Counted from the first letter of the stretch, positions 46,745-59,749 are shown. The stretch is DNA of 64,000 nucleotides from Rhodeus uyekii (GCA_037043235.1 JAWRVZ010000131.1:1426001-1490000); one strand, 5' to 3'. Made by a program: numbers and translations. The notes: a model not told the origin generated them from the letters alone.

Positions 46745-49005
46745 GAATAATGCATTGTGCCCAACATGTGGCTGAAGTCCATATGAAGAGGTGAAATTTT
46801 CACACGTATTTATGATATAAATACATGTGAAATATTTATAAAAATCTGTAATATGCAACCAATCTTAATATTTCTTTTCTTTGCACATTTTTCTTACTAT
46901 TATTATTACTGATATTAGTGATGCTTTTAGATGGAAATCCAGGTGGCTGTAGGGCTGAGCAAAAATGGGTAGAGCCCTTTACTGCCTTCAGTACTTCAGA
47001 AATCCCTTTAAAGAAATGCACATTAATTAGACGTGGCACAATGGCCTTCATGCTAATCCCTATCTAGTGCAAGGGATTCATCAATATGCTGATTGAGGAC
47101 TGCTGAAACACTCCAGACACAGGATGGTCCGGTCTGGGGAGGCAGTCATTTACATTTACGGTCATTTACTTTACCTTTTGCTTCACAGGAAACATGTGCT
47201 TTCCAATTTGTACTATATATCTATTAGTGTGTTCTCGTCATGTTTGGTCTTATCTGACAGCTTATAAACTGAACTGAATGGTGGTGAACTTAATAGAGAC
47301 ATTAAAGAACCCTAACATACAATCTATGTAATAATGCTCAAACATGCATTGAGGAGAATAGGTTAATAGGTCACCACACATTTGCTATATCTTTTGGTTT
47401 TAATGTTTGTTTCCTACTTGTGTTTAACAATGCTTTGCTCGGGGTGTTTAAGAAGGAAATGCAACTGTTGATCTGTGAGAAAAACTTTAACTGTGTGACT
47501 ACTACAGTTTTTCTGTTAAGTGGGTTGTTCCTTTCTACTGTCTGTATATTTAAACATACAGTATAACTCAATAAAAAAGCTTTGCGTGGTTTAAAGGATT
47601 TGAGAATCTTTCCTTTTTTACCAATACTGTAATATTGTTGAAAGGTAAAATGCTTGTAATTTTCATTATCTAAGCGTTCAGGTTAAATCTTCCATTTCCC
47701 AATCAGTTCCAAGAAATACTTTTAAAGAATAAGTGGTTAAAGAACAACAACAAGTTAAATGTAGTCATTAAAGAGTCAATTAATTATATTGGATTCATAT
47801 ATATATATATATATATATATAAAACTGAGTTACACGTTATATTTCCACTGCTTTTTGTTCAGACTATTGGTTCAAAATAGCAGCGTAAGCTTCCAGTCAG
47901 AAATCAAGCAGAATCAGTAAACATGTACGTTTAACTGGGTAATAAAACTAACATTAGATTTATTTCAATATGTCCTTAATTTCAAGTGTGGTACAATAAA
48001 ATATGTATAATCAAATAATCTAACAATTGTAATCACATAAATAAACAAAATCTACCAAGTTAACCTTAGCTCCCACCCAAATTAAAATTCTCTTTTATTA
48101 ATTATTTACCCTTACACTAGTCTGTCTAGGGTGGAATAAAGAAGACGTTCATCAATGTCCAAACATTTTTTATTGTTATTTTGGCCATACAGGAAAAAGT
48201 GCGTGGGGACCAGTGACAGCTGTGGTCACCACTCACTCTCAATGTACAGAAATAAAGTCATTTAAACATTCTGCTGGGTAACTCCTGATGAGTTACAAAA
48301 AAGAAATGAAAGTCAAATCAGAACATGGAACAACACAACAGTAAAGAACTGATGCGAGAATTTGTGAACATACCCTTTAAGAATAAATCATTCTGCTTCG
48401 TCCACAAGGGCCATTTCAGGCATATTCAATTATTTTTTAGATGCATTTCTGACTGATTGTGAGAGACAGTACACTTTAATGCATTTATGTAGTATGCATC
48501 AATGCACAGAAATTATCCATGTTAACTAAGCTTCTAAGGTGAAGGTTTTTTAAAATGTGTTTTATCAGACAAAATGAGAGAACTGTCTAATGTAAACTCA
48601 GCAGTATGTTTACAGCAGTAGATATTGTTCGTATCTGAACTAAATCCAGGTGTAGTTAACAGGACAAGAGCACGGGTCCATCCACTACACATTAGGACAA
48701 ATGAAAGAAGAAAGAAAAAAAAAAGTAAAGTCTTGTAAATTAAAATAATTAAATATATGTGGGAATTTGTTCTAAATATAAACATTTTAAAATATTTTTT
48801 TTTCCTGCTTAAAAAGACAGTAAAGCTTATTACTGAGTATTTTACCTATTTGTTCTGAACATGAACAGCAGAGGGCAGCAGTGCACTCGAGTCTTGCACT
48901 GCAGATACAACACCCAACCGGCAGCCATTTCAATAAGTGGGGAATTTGTTGGGAGGTAGTGTTTGTGCCAGCATGCTGTGGTATTGTTCCCTAAGGTATG
49001 ACAGG
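46745..49005. other. intergenic region between rpl3 promoter and slc25a39 3' end
   Basis: AT-rich, with a (TA)n tract at 47798-47821 and no coding evidence. GCAGAGGGCAGCAG at 48867-48880 resembles a CTCF core on the + strand. Confidence 0.6.
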
Positions 49006-49024
49006 GTTTGGGGGGTATTGTGCA

Positions 49025-49030
49025 TTTATT
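49025..49030 (-). terminator. slc25a39: candidate slc25a39 polyadenylation signal
   Basis: AATAAA on the - strand, about 260 bp after the stop codon. A second AATAAA lies at 48173-48168. Confidence 0.55.
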
Positions 49031-49291
49031 GACGCATCATAACTGAAGTCCAACATCTCAGATGCAAAGTATTAGTTACAGTCTCACAGCTTTTAATTCC
49101 TTGTGCCAGTCAGTAGGTACGTCACCAAACAATTAGAGTTTCGTTCAGAAAACTATGAGAAGAAAAAAAAAAAGCCAACTCATTACAAGGCTGGGTTTAA
49201 GTCATCAGTGCTTGCAGTAGCTGACAAGGAGTCCCTCTCAGCTTCCTCAGGGCTTGATCCTGGACAAAGCATGGGTTGTCTGTCGCCCATC

Positions 49292-52200
49292 TCAAAGACT
49301 GCATCTCGCCTGATCCAAATTACGCTTCTGAAAGAAAGTCTTCCCGAACTCATAAGTGCTGATCATGACTGCACAGGCGGGGGCAACTTTGATCACTCTG
49401 GGAAGGAAACCTGAAAAAAAGCAAAGCCATTTATTGAATGCATACAACAGTTTCACAGTTTCTATAAAAAAAGAAAAAAAAGAAAAAAAAGTAAAACTGT
49501 GGTGTTTAATTTCTAATCCATTTCAGTCCCGCAACAAAGTATTGTTTCAGACAGAAATTGTAAAAAAAATGACTTGTCCTATTACGCTGTTACATTTTCA
49601 ACTTTCCTTAGAGTTTAATGTTGCTGAAAAAGGTCTGCAAAGTTACTCCAAACAAAGGGAGTAATTCTGTATATCAGTAAGCCGTTTCTGTTTTGAGAAC
49701 GAACACATCACAGTATTCCTCAATTCAATAATTTAAATAAGGCTGGCTGCTTGAATTGCATAGCAGTGTGATGAAACTCGCCGTAATGGACGCAAACTCG
49801 CATGACATTTCCGAAATATGCTTGAATCGGCTGACCAATCACAACACACTGATTCAGCTAAACAGATCAAACGTGTTTTTTGAACATTCAAGCATTTAAA
49901 AAAATATTCTAACAGGAAACTAAATCAAGAGTATGTAAAAAGGGATAATATGGCCTTCTTTAAACTTTAGGCGGCCTGACGTCAATCTCTAGCTTGGTTA
50001 AACTACTCTGACATCAATGTCTGTAGAAATTAGAGCTTACCTGCAAACAAACCCCTGTATCCCATGCCAATCCAGATATTCCTCATCATGTTCCATGTGG
50101 AGGCCGGTTTCTTCATAGAGGTTGCTGAGAAAGGTCAAAGTGTCATGAAATTTGATGCCAGGCAAATGTAATTAATTCTAGCTTAAGTAATCAGCTGTGA
50201 ATTGTTTTTAAAAGAGAGTAGTTAACCAAATGAAGTTACGTCACTCAACATTCAGGTTGTATTACAACACTCTTTCTAATGTATTAACAGGTGAAACTAC
50301 AGAAGGTGCTATACCTCCGAGAGTCTCCATTTCTCCCAACTGGATTTGCCTGCGTGTTTTAACCACATCAAACGGCAGGGTCAGAACTGCAGCAATCTAT
50401 GTCAAAAAGAAAATTCATATTCTGTTATGAAAGGCCATACTGATTGATATAATCCTATCATGGTTTTCAGAAAAAAATTGAGCAGCAAATCATTCTATTA
50501 GAAAGTTTTCTGAAGGATCTTGTGACACTGGAGTAATGATGCTGAAAATTCATTTTCTATTTTCTTTCTTTCTTTTTTTTAGAAATCCAAATAAAATGCA
50601 GCCTTGGTGAGCAGAAGAGAACATTTTAAATCTATTATCACTGCAAAACCAATTTTGTTATAAAGAACTTCAACAATGTAGTCATGCTTTAAGTATGTAG
50701 TAAGATAATACACAAAATATCACTTGATCATTAAATGTCCTACATTCAGGGGAAAAAAAAGACAACCCAGGATTTGTTCTCATGTAAAAACCCTTTATTG
50801 TTAATCAGTCAGGCCAGATAAGATATCGCGCTCTGTTCACATTGTTTAATCTTTTTTTACTCACTGTAGCCTTATGTAATCATTCATAAACTCACACATA
50901 TTAATTTATAGCCATTGAGTTCCTTCTTTTAAAGTGTCATTTTAAAAACAGTGAGTCATCAATTATATCTGGCTTTTGAAATAGTGGGATACTCACTGCT
51001 CCTGAGATGGCCCCGGCTGTAAAACTGATGGTGAAGGAACTCTGTGGTGCTCTGTACTGCTCACACAGCCGTGCCTTCACTAGCTCATAGTTAAACCAGT
51101 ACAGGGCTGCAAGAGGAGAAAGAAAAAAAAAAAAGTCAAGAATTGGATCTGTGGCACATCCTGCATCTCATCATGCTGCCAGAGAATGCACAGGTCACTG
51201 ACCTGAAAAGGGCACGTCCCGTAGGACAGTAGGTCCCCAGCCTCTCCAGAGAGATAGCCAGCCATCCTGAGCCACAGCCGAGCGGATACACAGCATCAGC
51301 TCGCTGTATGGGAGTCTGCGGGACTGCATCTTTGTCCGAACTAACTCCAGAGGACTGATCACAGACACGGCTCCCACTGAGCAGCACAGAGAGGAGACGT
51401 CAATAATGTGACCACAGCAGAGATCACACCACAGCAGTAACGATCAAACAGAACACTTGGAAAAGTGCAACCAAACTGGGGATGCACCAACATGAACATT
51501 CAACGTTTTTTGGGTCTAAATAAATTTGAAATACAACACTTAAATCAATAATTTTAAATGCTACAAGTAAATTTACAGCATTATAAATGTACAGTATGAA
51601 CAATTAAATTTCAATCTGAGATTTGCTAAAGATTACATTTAACAGTGTATACAAGTAAGTTTTCTTAAAACAAGAACGAATTAAATTGATCAAAACTTTT
51701 AAAACATTATCATACGTCTTTACCATTTCACATTAATTTTGTTCTTTTGAACTTTCTAATCAAATAAAAAATATATCACTGGTTTCCACAATATATTAAT
51801 CAGCACAGCCATTGTTTTGTATATACACTGCTAAACAAAATTAAGGGAACACTTAATCACGGTATAATAAAGTCATTAAACTTCAGGGATTTCAGTCTGC
51901 CCAATTAGGAAGCATCAGTGATTGTGAATCTGTTTTACCTCCTTCTGTCCAAATCAAAGGTGACAACATGTGCAGTGGAGAGACAACAGCTAAAAAGGGA
52001 ATAAGTTAACAGGTGGTGGGCAGTTGTGCTCTCCTTATTCGTTCTGGCTGATTTGACTTTAGTTTTGTGTTTTCTTAGGGTTGTTGTCACTGTCTGAAGC
52101 ATGAAGCAACCCGATCAGGCCGCGCAGGCAGTCCTGCTACTCCAGGATGGCATATCCATACGTTCCACCCAAAGGAGGTTTGATGTGTCTCACAGCACAG

Positions 52201-55200
52201 TTTCAAAAACAAGATGTTTTCATGAGCGCATACAGGCACGTGTGGGCTATACAGACTATTAACTTACATTAGGAGCTGTTGTGATGAATATCTTGCAAGG
52301 TGGCTCTTTTGAACCCAGCCCTCATTGTGTTGATGATTTTAGTTTTTATTGACTTGTCATAGTTTTGTTCTTAATAAATTATAGATTTATAAAAAAAGAT
52401 TTTCAAATTAAATACTTAATCATTGAGAATCAATGTGTGAAATAAGTGTTCCCTTAATTAGATAGATAGATGGATAGATGGACAGATACTTGTGTAAGAC
52501 AGGAAGGACAAATAAATACTCACATCTCGCTAACCCTCCTGCTATTAGGGGAATATGATCCCCTTGATATCCCATGCCGTAACAGAGGAAGTCTCGCAGC
52601 TGGTCGTAACAGGTGAAGTAGATGACCGTGGCGGGGACTGCCATCACCCTTCAAACACAAACACACCAATAAGCATTCATTGAAAGCAGCTTGTGTACAA
52701 ATTACAAATGTGTGTCACTTTCAAGGATTCATGGTTGTTTTTCATGGTTGGTCAGGTCATCCACTCAAATCATCTGACCTCAAAAAAAGATTATTTACAA
52801 ACAACATGTTTCAGATGTTCAATCATTAACATGATATTTTTAAATTTACAAAGTCAAAGGATCATACGCTTACACAACATTTAAGTTATTCAGTAAACAG
52901 CATCACTACTGTAGTTGGATTCACAACTAATTGATAAGAGTTATCGGCCTGAATCCTACAGAATCCTTCACTCAGTGATCTTTGAATTAATTACTAAATT
53001 ATGATGTAGTACAAATAAAATATACATATGAACTGTGTGACTTACACAGTTTATATGAATTTTTTATATGTATCTGTGCACAGGATGCTGGACTTACAGG
53101 GTGGGGGGAAGCCCGCTCCACAAAGACCTGATCCCCTCATTACGCGTGATTTTAATAAATGCATCCTAAAAAACAAAAAGTGAATTAATAATGAATGCTT
53201 CATTAGAAAAACTTGGAATCACAATTTGGAAAGGTGTGAATTAGTTCTTACCACGGTCCCACTGAAGTGGGTGGAGGTTTTGTACCAGCTGGAGCAGCTT
53301 GACATATTCTGACACACATAGACGTGGTCCATCAACCCATTACAATAGAGGAAACATTTCCCTAAAAAGACAGAAAATATGATAGCTTTAAAAACCTAAT
53401 TTATAATACTAATTTGCACTAATAATGCAAATACAATACAAATTACCACAAGCACCCACTTGATTTTAGATATTAGACTTTAGATATACCTGATTTTAGA
53501 CTTTAGATGTACAACGAGCAATATGGGCCTTTTAAAATAAAAAATCCCGTCACTCAGCGTCACTGCAGCAGCATTTACAAGCTCCAGCTGCTTTAGAAAC
53601 TTCTTCGTTTTGAGATGCAAGCTTCAGACTGAACATGGACATTGGTGCATTTAGCCTTTTTAATGGTTTTGGAGCATAATGAACAATATTTATGGGACAG
53701 TCTATGTCTGTTTATTTTGTTGTTGAAGTATGTTAATTGCGAGTTCAGCAAGCATTTCTTGAGATTTAAAATTTCTCCGTTCATGTACAGTAGATAAGGC
53801 TTGGTCTTGGATGCTCGAAATAGCTGCCTCAGATGTCTCTCTGGCTTCTCCAATTCTTTTATCTGCTTAAACCCTTACAATTGACTGCAAACTTGCATTC
53901 ATATCAGCCTCCATCCGATCAACAACCAATGCATAGAACCAAATCACCAGCATACAAAAAACAACTGATCACTACTTTGGTTTCACGGTCACACTGCCAC
54001 AATACAGTTAATAATAATAATTTAAAAAAAACTTTGTCGATGTAATGTCTAACCTCAATGACTTTTATTTGCAGAACCACGGCAGCCATGTGATACAAGT
54101 TTGACTGAGTTTTCAATGCAAGACTTTCAGATAATTTCCTGTATTTAGTTCAAAGGATTTGGTGATTAGGACTGAGGTCTTAGATAAGAGGATCTATAAA
54201 TATTAGTGACCATGGCATTGACCATGCTGCAACAGTTCAACCAATTCCAGCCTTGGCACAGGCAAGCAGTCTTCCTACTATTTTTGGACATTACGCAAGA
54301 CAGGTTCAAGGTTGTTAGTTTGTTCATGGCTTTTAGTTTGTCATCATGAGTTCTGTTAATGGTCCACTGCTATAAACATTTAGATTAGACCTCTGAAATA
54401 TTTTATGAATGCATTTTTTGGGGGTGTTTTGTGGACATGTAGCATGTCTGTTTGCAACGTGACCTTGCATTTACCCCTTTAGAGATGCGTTATATAGTCA
54501 AAATGTTCTTTGAGTGGTAGTTAGTGGGTGTTAGTGAGGCAAGCTACTGCTGTGCTGTCTGGAGAGGACCATGAGCACAGATGACAGTTATCTGGTTCAC
54601 ATACTCACATCTTGAAGGCCGGATGACCCCAGCCCAGGGCCTTGAATCTGTTGCTAGAGCTAGTAGAGAGAGGGAGAGAAAGATAGCTCATAACGGAATG
54701 AAGTCTGTGTTAGCAAGGGTTTAGAGCAGGTTTCAGATATAAACTGACATTCAAAAGTTTGGAGTCAGTTGGGCTTCAGCAAGGATGCATTCAACTGGTT
54801 AAGTTAATTGAAGACATTTTTAATGTTACAAAAGATTTCGATCTGAAATAAATGTAAAATTGTAATTCTATTTCACAAATGTTAGTGTTTTTTACTGTAA
54901 TAAAAGCAGACTTGGTGAGCAAAAGAACCTGAAAAAATAATTATAGAATATTGCGGTATTTATTACAAATACTATGTCCCACATTATTTTTGTGCTCTGG
55001 TTATTTTTATTCAAAACGTACCCTCTCCCCTCTTACAACAACATCTCTTCTCTGATGACGTGGTTACTAGCGCAAGGATGGGACAACCTGTCACTTTCAT
55101 ATGGTCACAGCAGTTGCAAACCACAACCATCCAATCAAATTCCGATACACAAAAAGTCCCATCCTACACTTTTCTAGTTTGAGAAGCCATTTCTACACGT

Positions 55201-56876
55201 GACAACAGGGAATTAAAAATTTTTTTTATATTGCAACATCCGCTTCATGACGACTTTGAAGACGATCCCAAACTTTTGAACGTTAGTAAAGCTTAATTTT
55301 CACTGTTAATAAAGCAGGTAGTTCTAATTTTTTCCAGCTTAACATGCAGAGAGTAAGCCATTTGTGTGCCAACCAAAGCCATTTGTAGCCATCAAAACAT
55401 TAGCTCTATTTGTACCCTAAACAAACCAAAAAGATGAATCAACCAATGGTGAGAGTTTGGGGCAGGACTGAATTTAACAAACAAAGGCAGATGGAGTGTG
55501 GTTGAAAAACCTGTTAGGAATCAGTACGTTTATGCGATGCAAGCGGTGCCAAAAAAAATAAACTCATAAAAGTTCACTGAGATGATACAGGCATCAACAT
55601 ATTTTCGTGCTATTCTTCTGGCAGGATCATTTTATTTAGCAAATATTTCACCACTCACTGATGAATCCAGTTTGCACTCAGTCACCATTATATGTTTAGT
55701 CTAAAACGCTAATATCTAGTTCAATATGCACATAACTAAACATGCATCGTGTTCAAATACCTCAGTTTTCACAGTTCATATGACACAAAAACTGCATTTT
55801 AAAATGTATCCACTTAAGAATTTTCAAAAAGCTCTATTCTTTTTTTTTAAACACTGTCTCACTGCGGATGGAAGACCCAAACGGAGTGAAAAAGGAAAAC
55901 GTAATAGTGTGGACAAGGCCAAAGCCTCACCAGATCAGCTTAACTGCAAGGCCAGGATACAATGAACTTGAAGACTTGTTTATTTAAAGCACTGGTTGGA
56001 AAAACACTTCAACACTGATGTTTAACTGGTGTAACTTGTTTTATGTCTAGAGAAAATGCATGAAGTTCAGTGCTCAAACTTCTGACATTCTGTCTGTGAT
56101 CAAGAATTGAAGAGCTACTTAAGATCTGTACCTTGATAGAGGGGAGTTTGCTGGGTTTGAAGTCTGATCTTCACTACATCCAATGGTGTGACTGCGGAGA
56201 AAGAGAGATAAAAAGATTTAGACTTGTATAAAAGTTAGCATTTAGATTCTACGTATAAAGCACGACACATACACAAGCACAAAGCTGTAAATGTCCAAAT
56301 AAACTGTAAAACTTTCAACACACTTACTTAATAAAACAATTATATCACAACATGCATTACTGTTCAAAAGTTGGCGGTCAGTGAGATTTTTTTTCAAAGT
56401 CTCAAATGCTCACCAAGACTTTTTTTGATCAGAAAAACATTGAAACTCTAATGTTGGTAAATATTACAGTGGAGTTCACTTATCTCGAGTCACGGTTAAC
56501 TCGCCAATTATTTGAAATTTGAAATGTGAACTTGCACAAATAAGTTCATCAATCTATGGGTGCAGGTTATGCCAACGATTTTTAACACAAAACCCGCTGG
56601 CTATATGAGCATGCGGATTATCTGCGTCTGCAGGTTATATGTGGGAAAATATATGTTAATATATGTAATATGGGTTCTCTCGCTAAACGGTTATCTCAAC
56701 AAAAATGAAACTGCTAAAATTGGACAAAAGCAGGAAATGACATAACAGTGAAAGTAGAAATTTTTCTCAATAATGAAATGAGTGTGCTCACCAAAAAGAG
56801 ATGTCAGCACAGCCCCAGTGCCAGACGCCAGCATCTGCTGCACAGGCGTAATGGCAGCCAAAGGCCCTTCCCCCAT
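49292..56876 (-). CDS. slc25a39: mitochondrial glutathione carrier SLC25A39
   Basis: Inner-membrane carrier importing glutathione into mitochondria, needed for Fe-S and heme proteins. Coding exons on the - strand: 56876-56792, 56191-56132, 54659-54609, 53361-53252, 53165-53098, 52648-52524, 51376-51203, 51106-50997, 50396-50315, 50124-50041 and 49410-49292 (TGA). All have GT/AG borders and phases close to 355 codons (human 359). Three carrier signatures appear: PLDVVK (repeat 1), PLELVR (repeat 2) and PFDVVK (repeat 3). Cysteines 68, 72, 82 and 88 (KCFLYC, then VCQNMSSC) keep the CX3CX9CX5C spacing that binds an iron-sulfur cluster in mammalian SLC25A39. The start MGEGPLAAITPVQQM aligns with the human N-terminus. 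SLC25A40 is the close alternative, but the N-terminus and neighbouring rpl27 favour A39. Introns contain several transposon remnants, none touching exons. Confidence 0.93.
50465..50635 (-). repeat. cyprinid interspersed repeat in slc25a39 intron
   Basis: Contains TGACACTGGAGTAATGATGC and GCAGCCTTGGTGAGCA, matching the family at 37985-38520. Confidence 0.55.
51377..52523 (-). other. slc25a39: slc25a39 intron between exons 7 and 8 (counting the leader exon as 1)
   Basis: 1.15 kb intron mostly occupied by a repeat fragment (51725-51822), a deleted Tc1 copy (51836-52459) and a GATA-type tetranucleotide run (52459-52490). Confidence 0.7.
51836..52459 (+). mobile_element. internally deleted Tc1-like copy
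   Basis: Left end CACTGCTAAACAAAATTAAG after TA; right end TAAGTGTTCCCTTAATTA, the inverted partner, cut before its last bases. A short transposase N-terminus remains (LLQDGISIRSTQRRFDVSHS, an HTH), then a stop. It belongs to the same family as 15670-16707. It sits inside an older repeat in a slc25a39 intron, on the strand opposite to the gene. Confidence 0.75.
53362..54608 (-). other. slc25a39: slc25a39 intron between exons 4 and 5 (counting the leader exon as 1)
   Basis: 1.25 kb of AT-rich sequence. I see no exon or definable repeat. Confidence 0.7.
54660..56131 (-). other. slc25a39: slc25a39 intron between exons 3 and 4 (counting the leader exon as 1)
   Basis: 1.47 kb. The repeat at 54741-55288 fills the part next to exon 4. 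The rest (55290-56130) shows nothing recognisable. Confidence 0.7.
54741..55288. repeat. cyprinid interspersed repeat with inverted ends
   Basis: Begins ACATTCAAAAGTTTGGAGTC and ends CCAAACTTTTGAACGTTAGT, which in reverse restores the same motif. This is a copy flanked by inverted repeats in a slc25a39 intron. Confidence 0.6.
56351..56467. repeat. cyprinid interspersed repeat fragment
   Basis: Contains TACTGTTCAAAAGTTGGCGG and GCTCACCAAGACTTTTTTTG, the same family as 54741-55288. Confidence 0.5.
56467..56700. mobile_element. second pogo/Tigger-like copy, deleted
   Basis: Starts CAGTGGAGTTCACTTATCTC and then jumps to the segment matching 2475-2660. It is about 235 bp long, so most of the middle is missing. 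It lies between slc25a39 leader exon-proximal exons, in the intron before 56191. Confidence 0.5.
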
Positions 56877-57330
56877 CCTGCCGGCCCACCTGAGAGACGA
56901 GAGCAGAGGGTTCGACTGCATATATCAGAATACATTCATCCAAGAAGCTTAGGTTTTATTTATGTTTATGGCCCTGTTTTATAGCTCCTATCATCAGGGA
57001 GATCTTCTGACCTCCTGTACTGCAAGACAGCATTATTGTCATCTGCTCTTAAATAACATTTATGCAAAAATTAATGTGGATATTAAGAAAAAAGTAACGC
57101 CAAGCGGCAGGGCTGATTATAATGGCCCTGCAGAGCAGACTGATATCTTATCTACTGAGTACACAGCCGGGGTGCGGTGCCCTCCCCGTTCCCTTTACTA
57201 CCCCGGCGGAAGTCAGTAAACTACCATATAAAAAACAACTCCGCATGAGACTTTGACCAACAGCAAGCGTGGCGGCTGGATGCATTCAGCATGCAACATG
57301 TTCAGTGTCAAAGACTGGGGTTAGGAGAGT

Positions 57331-57534
57331 TAAAGGGAAAGTTAACTCAAAAGTAAAAATTCTGAATATTTTGGTGAAACTTGGTAACTTTTTGGGGGGT
57401 AATAGTGTTCCTTCCATACAATGGGAACAAAAATGATTTTCCTCTTCAAAATATATTTTTGCTCCACCGAAGAAAGTCATTTGGGTTTGGAATGACACAA
57501 AGGGCAGCAAATGATGACAGAATCTATCCCTTTA
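57331..57534. mobile_element. MITE with TTAAAGGGA-type ends, 204 bp
   Basis: Left end TAAAGGGAAAGTTAACTCAA and right end GACAGAATCTATCCCTTTA are inverted versions of one motif. The body has GGAATGACACAAAGGG and a CCACCGAAGAAAGTCAT stretch, typical of a high-copy cyprinid MITE. It is non-coding. Fragments also lie at 28200 and 36771. Confidence 0.7.
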
Positions 57535-57892
57535 AAATCAAGGCATAGGACTGCATATAGGAGAATACTGGAGGAAAAAAAAAACATTGCAAAAGCTAGA
57601 ACAAACGACAGCCTAAGGCTAGTAACACAAAGGAAAATCCATATGCTAAAAGATCAACAGAGATCAGATAATCAGCTGTGAGCACAAAGTTGATTGACAC
57701 ATTTATGAGGTACAGGAAGCTGCTGCTAATATGCCACAATGGGTTTTTGCTGCAATGCTGTCATTTTTATCAATGCTCATGTCATCATATCTATGCTAAA
57801 AAGACTAAAAAAAATAGAAAATGAAGTCCATCATCTCTAGAGCAGCCATAAAAAAAGATATTAATCTCACTCTATTACATCCCTTAATATAT

Positions 57893-58735
57893 CCAGGGGT
57901 TAGACAATAAGACTGAAACACAGGCCAATATTTTGTTGGAGGTTTCACACCTATATATGCGAGGCCTGGTGGCTAATCTGATTTTATATTCCATCAGTAA
58001 GAGCAGAGCATGAACTTCTGTGAAGTGTTAAATTAGCAGATGTAGCAGCTGTACATAAGATATTGCAATCCACACAACATAATGGAGACATCAGTTCAAA
58101 AGAGGACGAACTGTTGGTGTGTCTCACTGGGTTGTCTGTGACCAGGACAGTCTTTGTGGTGTATTGAGACCTATGGCATCCAGGGTAATACTGGCAGACC
58201 ATCACACAGGACCAACCACATCCAACAGAGCAACTGCTGATGCAAGAGGAAGTTGTCTGAAAGGGGCAATGTAAAGCATGCATTGTTCTCTGAGAAATCC
58301 ACCTTCACTTCTTTCCTGCATCTAAAGAGGCTTAACAGCCACACTGTTGCTTCCCAGAGTGAAGCACGGGGGTGATTGGGGTGTCGTGTATCAGCATGAT
58401 AATGCATCAATACATACAGCACAATCTGTGACAGAATTATTTGATGAACATGAAAGCGAAGCTTAAAATCTCCCATGGCCTGCACAGGCACAAGATCTAA
58501 ATATTTGAGATTCACTTTGGGGTATTTTGAGAGAAGCAAGTAAGAAAACATTTTCCTCCACCAGCTTCACATAATGACATGGCCACTGTTCTGGAAAAGG
58601 AATGGCCCAAACTCTCACTGGCCACTGCGCAGGACTTGTATCTGTCAATCCCAAGACAAATTGATGCTGTGTTGGCTGCAAAAGGAGGCCCTTACAGTGG
58701 TCTAAAACCAGGGGTTTCAACTGCTGTACAGACCT
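57893..58735 (+). pseudogene. Tc1/mariner transposase remnant
   Basis: The left end CCAGGGGTTAGACAATAAGA looks like a Tc1-type terminus. Broken frames on the + strand show a helix-turn-helix-like start (near 58060) and then, near 58380-58530, HDNASIHTAQSV, ELFDEHE and a decayed WPAQ-DL-I motif. Many stops make it inactive. The right end is not clear. It is a third Tc1 lineage, distinct from those at 15.7 and 25.1 kb. Confidence 0.6.
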
Positions 58736-59611
58736 TATTCACAGCAGCGCCATCTATTATTTTTAAACGGCAATGAAAGTGGTGCTGTGAGGGGTGGACA
58801 TCTCTTCAGTGGGTTGTACGGTTATTTAATGCGTTCTGCTGTCAAAACACTGAGAAAACAACTTTCCAAGAAATTTCAGTGACAACAACTCTAGACAACA
58901 AGAGCTGTAGAAAAATATAAATGATCCAGGAGCGGATGGCGCTGCTTTGAATAAGGTCAGACTCTAGAAAAACAAGACTGTTGAGACGTGGGGAAAATGC
59001 TACTAGTTTACAAATAGTAACATACTTACTTTGAAAATAATTCAAACCTGCAATGCCTTTCGTCAGTCATTACTGTAAAAGTCACTTAATGGCCGTATTT
59101 TCAAACCTACATCAGAATATATTACTGAATGACATTTCAGGTGTTTTAAGAGTAATATGCCTTTTGTGCATAACCAAATGTTATGGCTGTTGTCCTTAAA
59201 CAAACAAGAAACAAAAAAAACACTACTAAAGAACCAAACACAAAAAAACAAAACGTTTTGTCAGCAAAAAAAAAAAAAAAAATTAGGCGAGGAAGTTGAT
59301 CAAGTCTTGGGTAGCTAAAATATTGCCTGTCCAGAACAAAGCACAATATAATTTTCATGGTTGCTACTATTGGTTAAATACACAAAAAACCCATTACGAA
59401 ACGAACCTCAAAATCAATAAATACATATGGTAATGGTTCTGGTCCATCAGTCCATCTTAACGAGCTGATCGCATTAAAAGCAATGGTACAAGATCACGGC
59501 GCGTTGTGTACAGAATAGATCAGTGACATTAACCGTGTCATTTTGAAGCGAATACTGCAGAAAGAGCAGGCTGGCTCCGGACTTAAAGAAGTGCTAGTGT
59601 GGACAACTCAC

Positions 59612-59720
59612 CTTTTGTCTAAATCGGAGGGTGTTGGTGCATTTGTCCGGTTCGTGTCATTCTGGAGCGAGACGGTTCTCCGCCGCGCATCAGAGTCTCA
59701 ATGCTGCCGCTCATGAGACG
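59612..59720 (-). other. slc25a39: slc25a39 non-coding leader exon and promoter region
   Basis: On the - strand a GC-rich leader ends ACAAAAG followed by GTGAGT at 59612/59611. The next acceptor, CTCTCAG at 56890, joins it 13 nt before the ATG. The upstream border is a guess. The leader holds a 13-codon out-of-frame uORF (59660-59619). Confidence 0.55.
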
Positions 59721-59731
59721 GCGAGGAACAC

Positions 59732-59748
59732 ACTGCGCCCCTGGCGGA
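59732..59748 (-). promoter_or_regulatory. candidate CTCF site near slc25a39 promoter
   Basis: The - strand reads CCGCCAGGGGCGCAGTG, close to the CTCF core with one spacing difference. Confidence 0.3.
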
Positions 59749-59749
59749 C

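Larger units (their letters stand above)
56890..59611 (-). other. slc25a39: slc25a39 intron 1
   Basis: 2.7 kb intron in the 5' UTR, with a MITE at 57331-57534 and a Tc1 remnant at 57893-58735. The remaining sequence is unremarkable. Confidence 0.7.
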
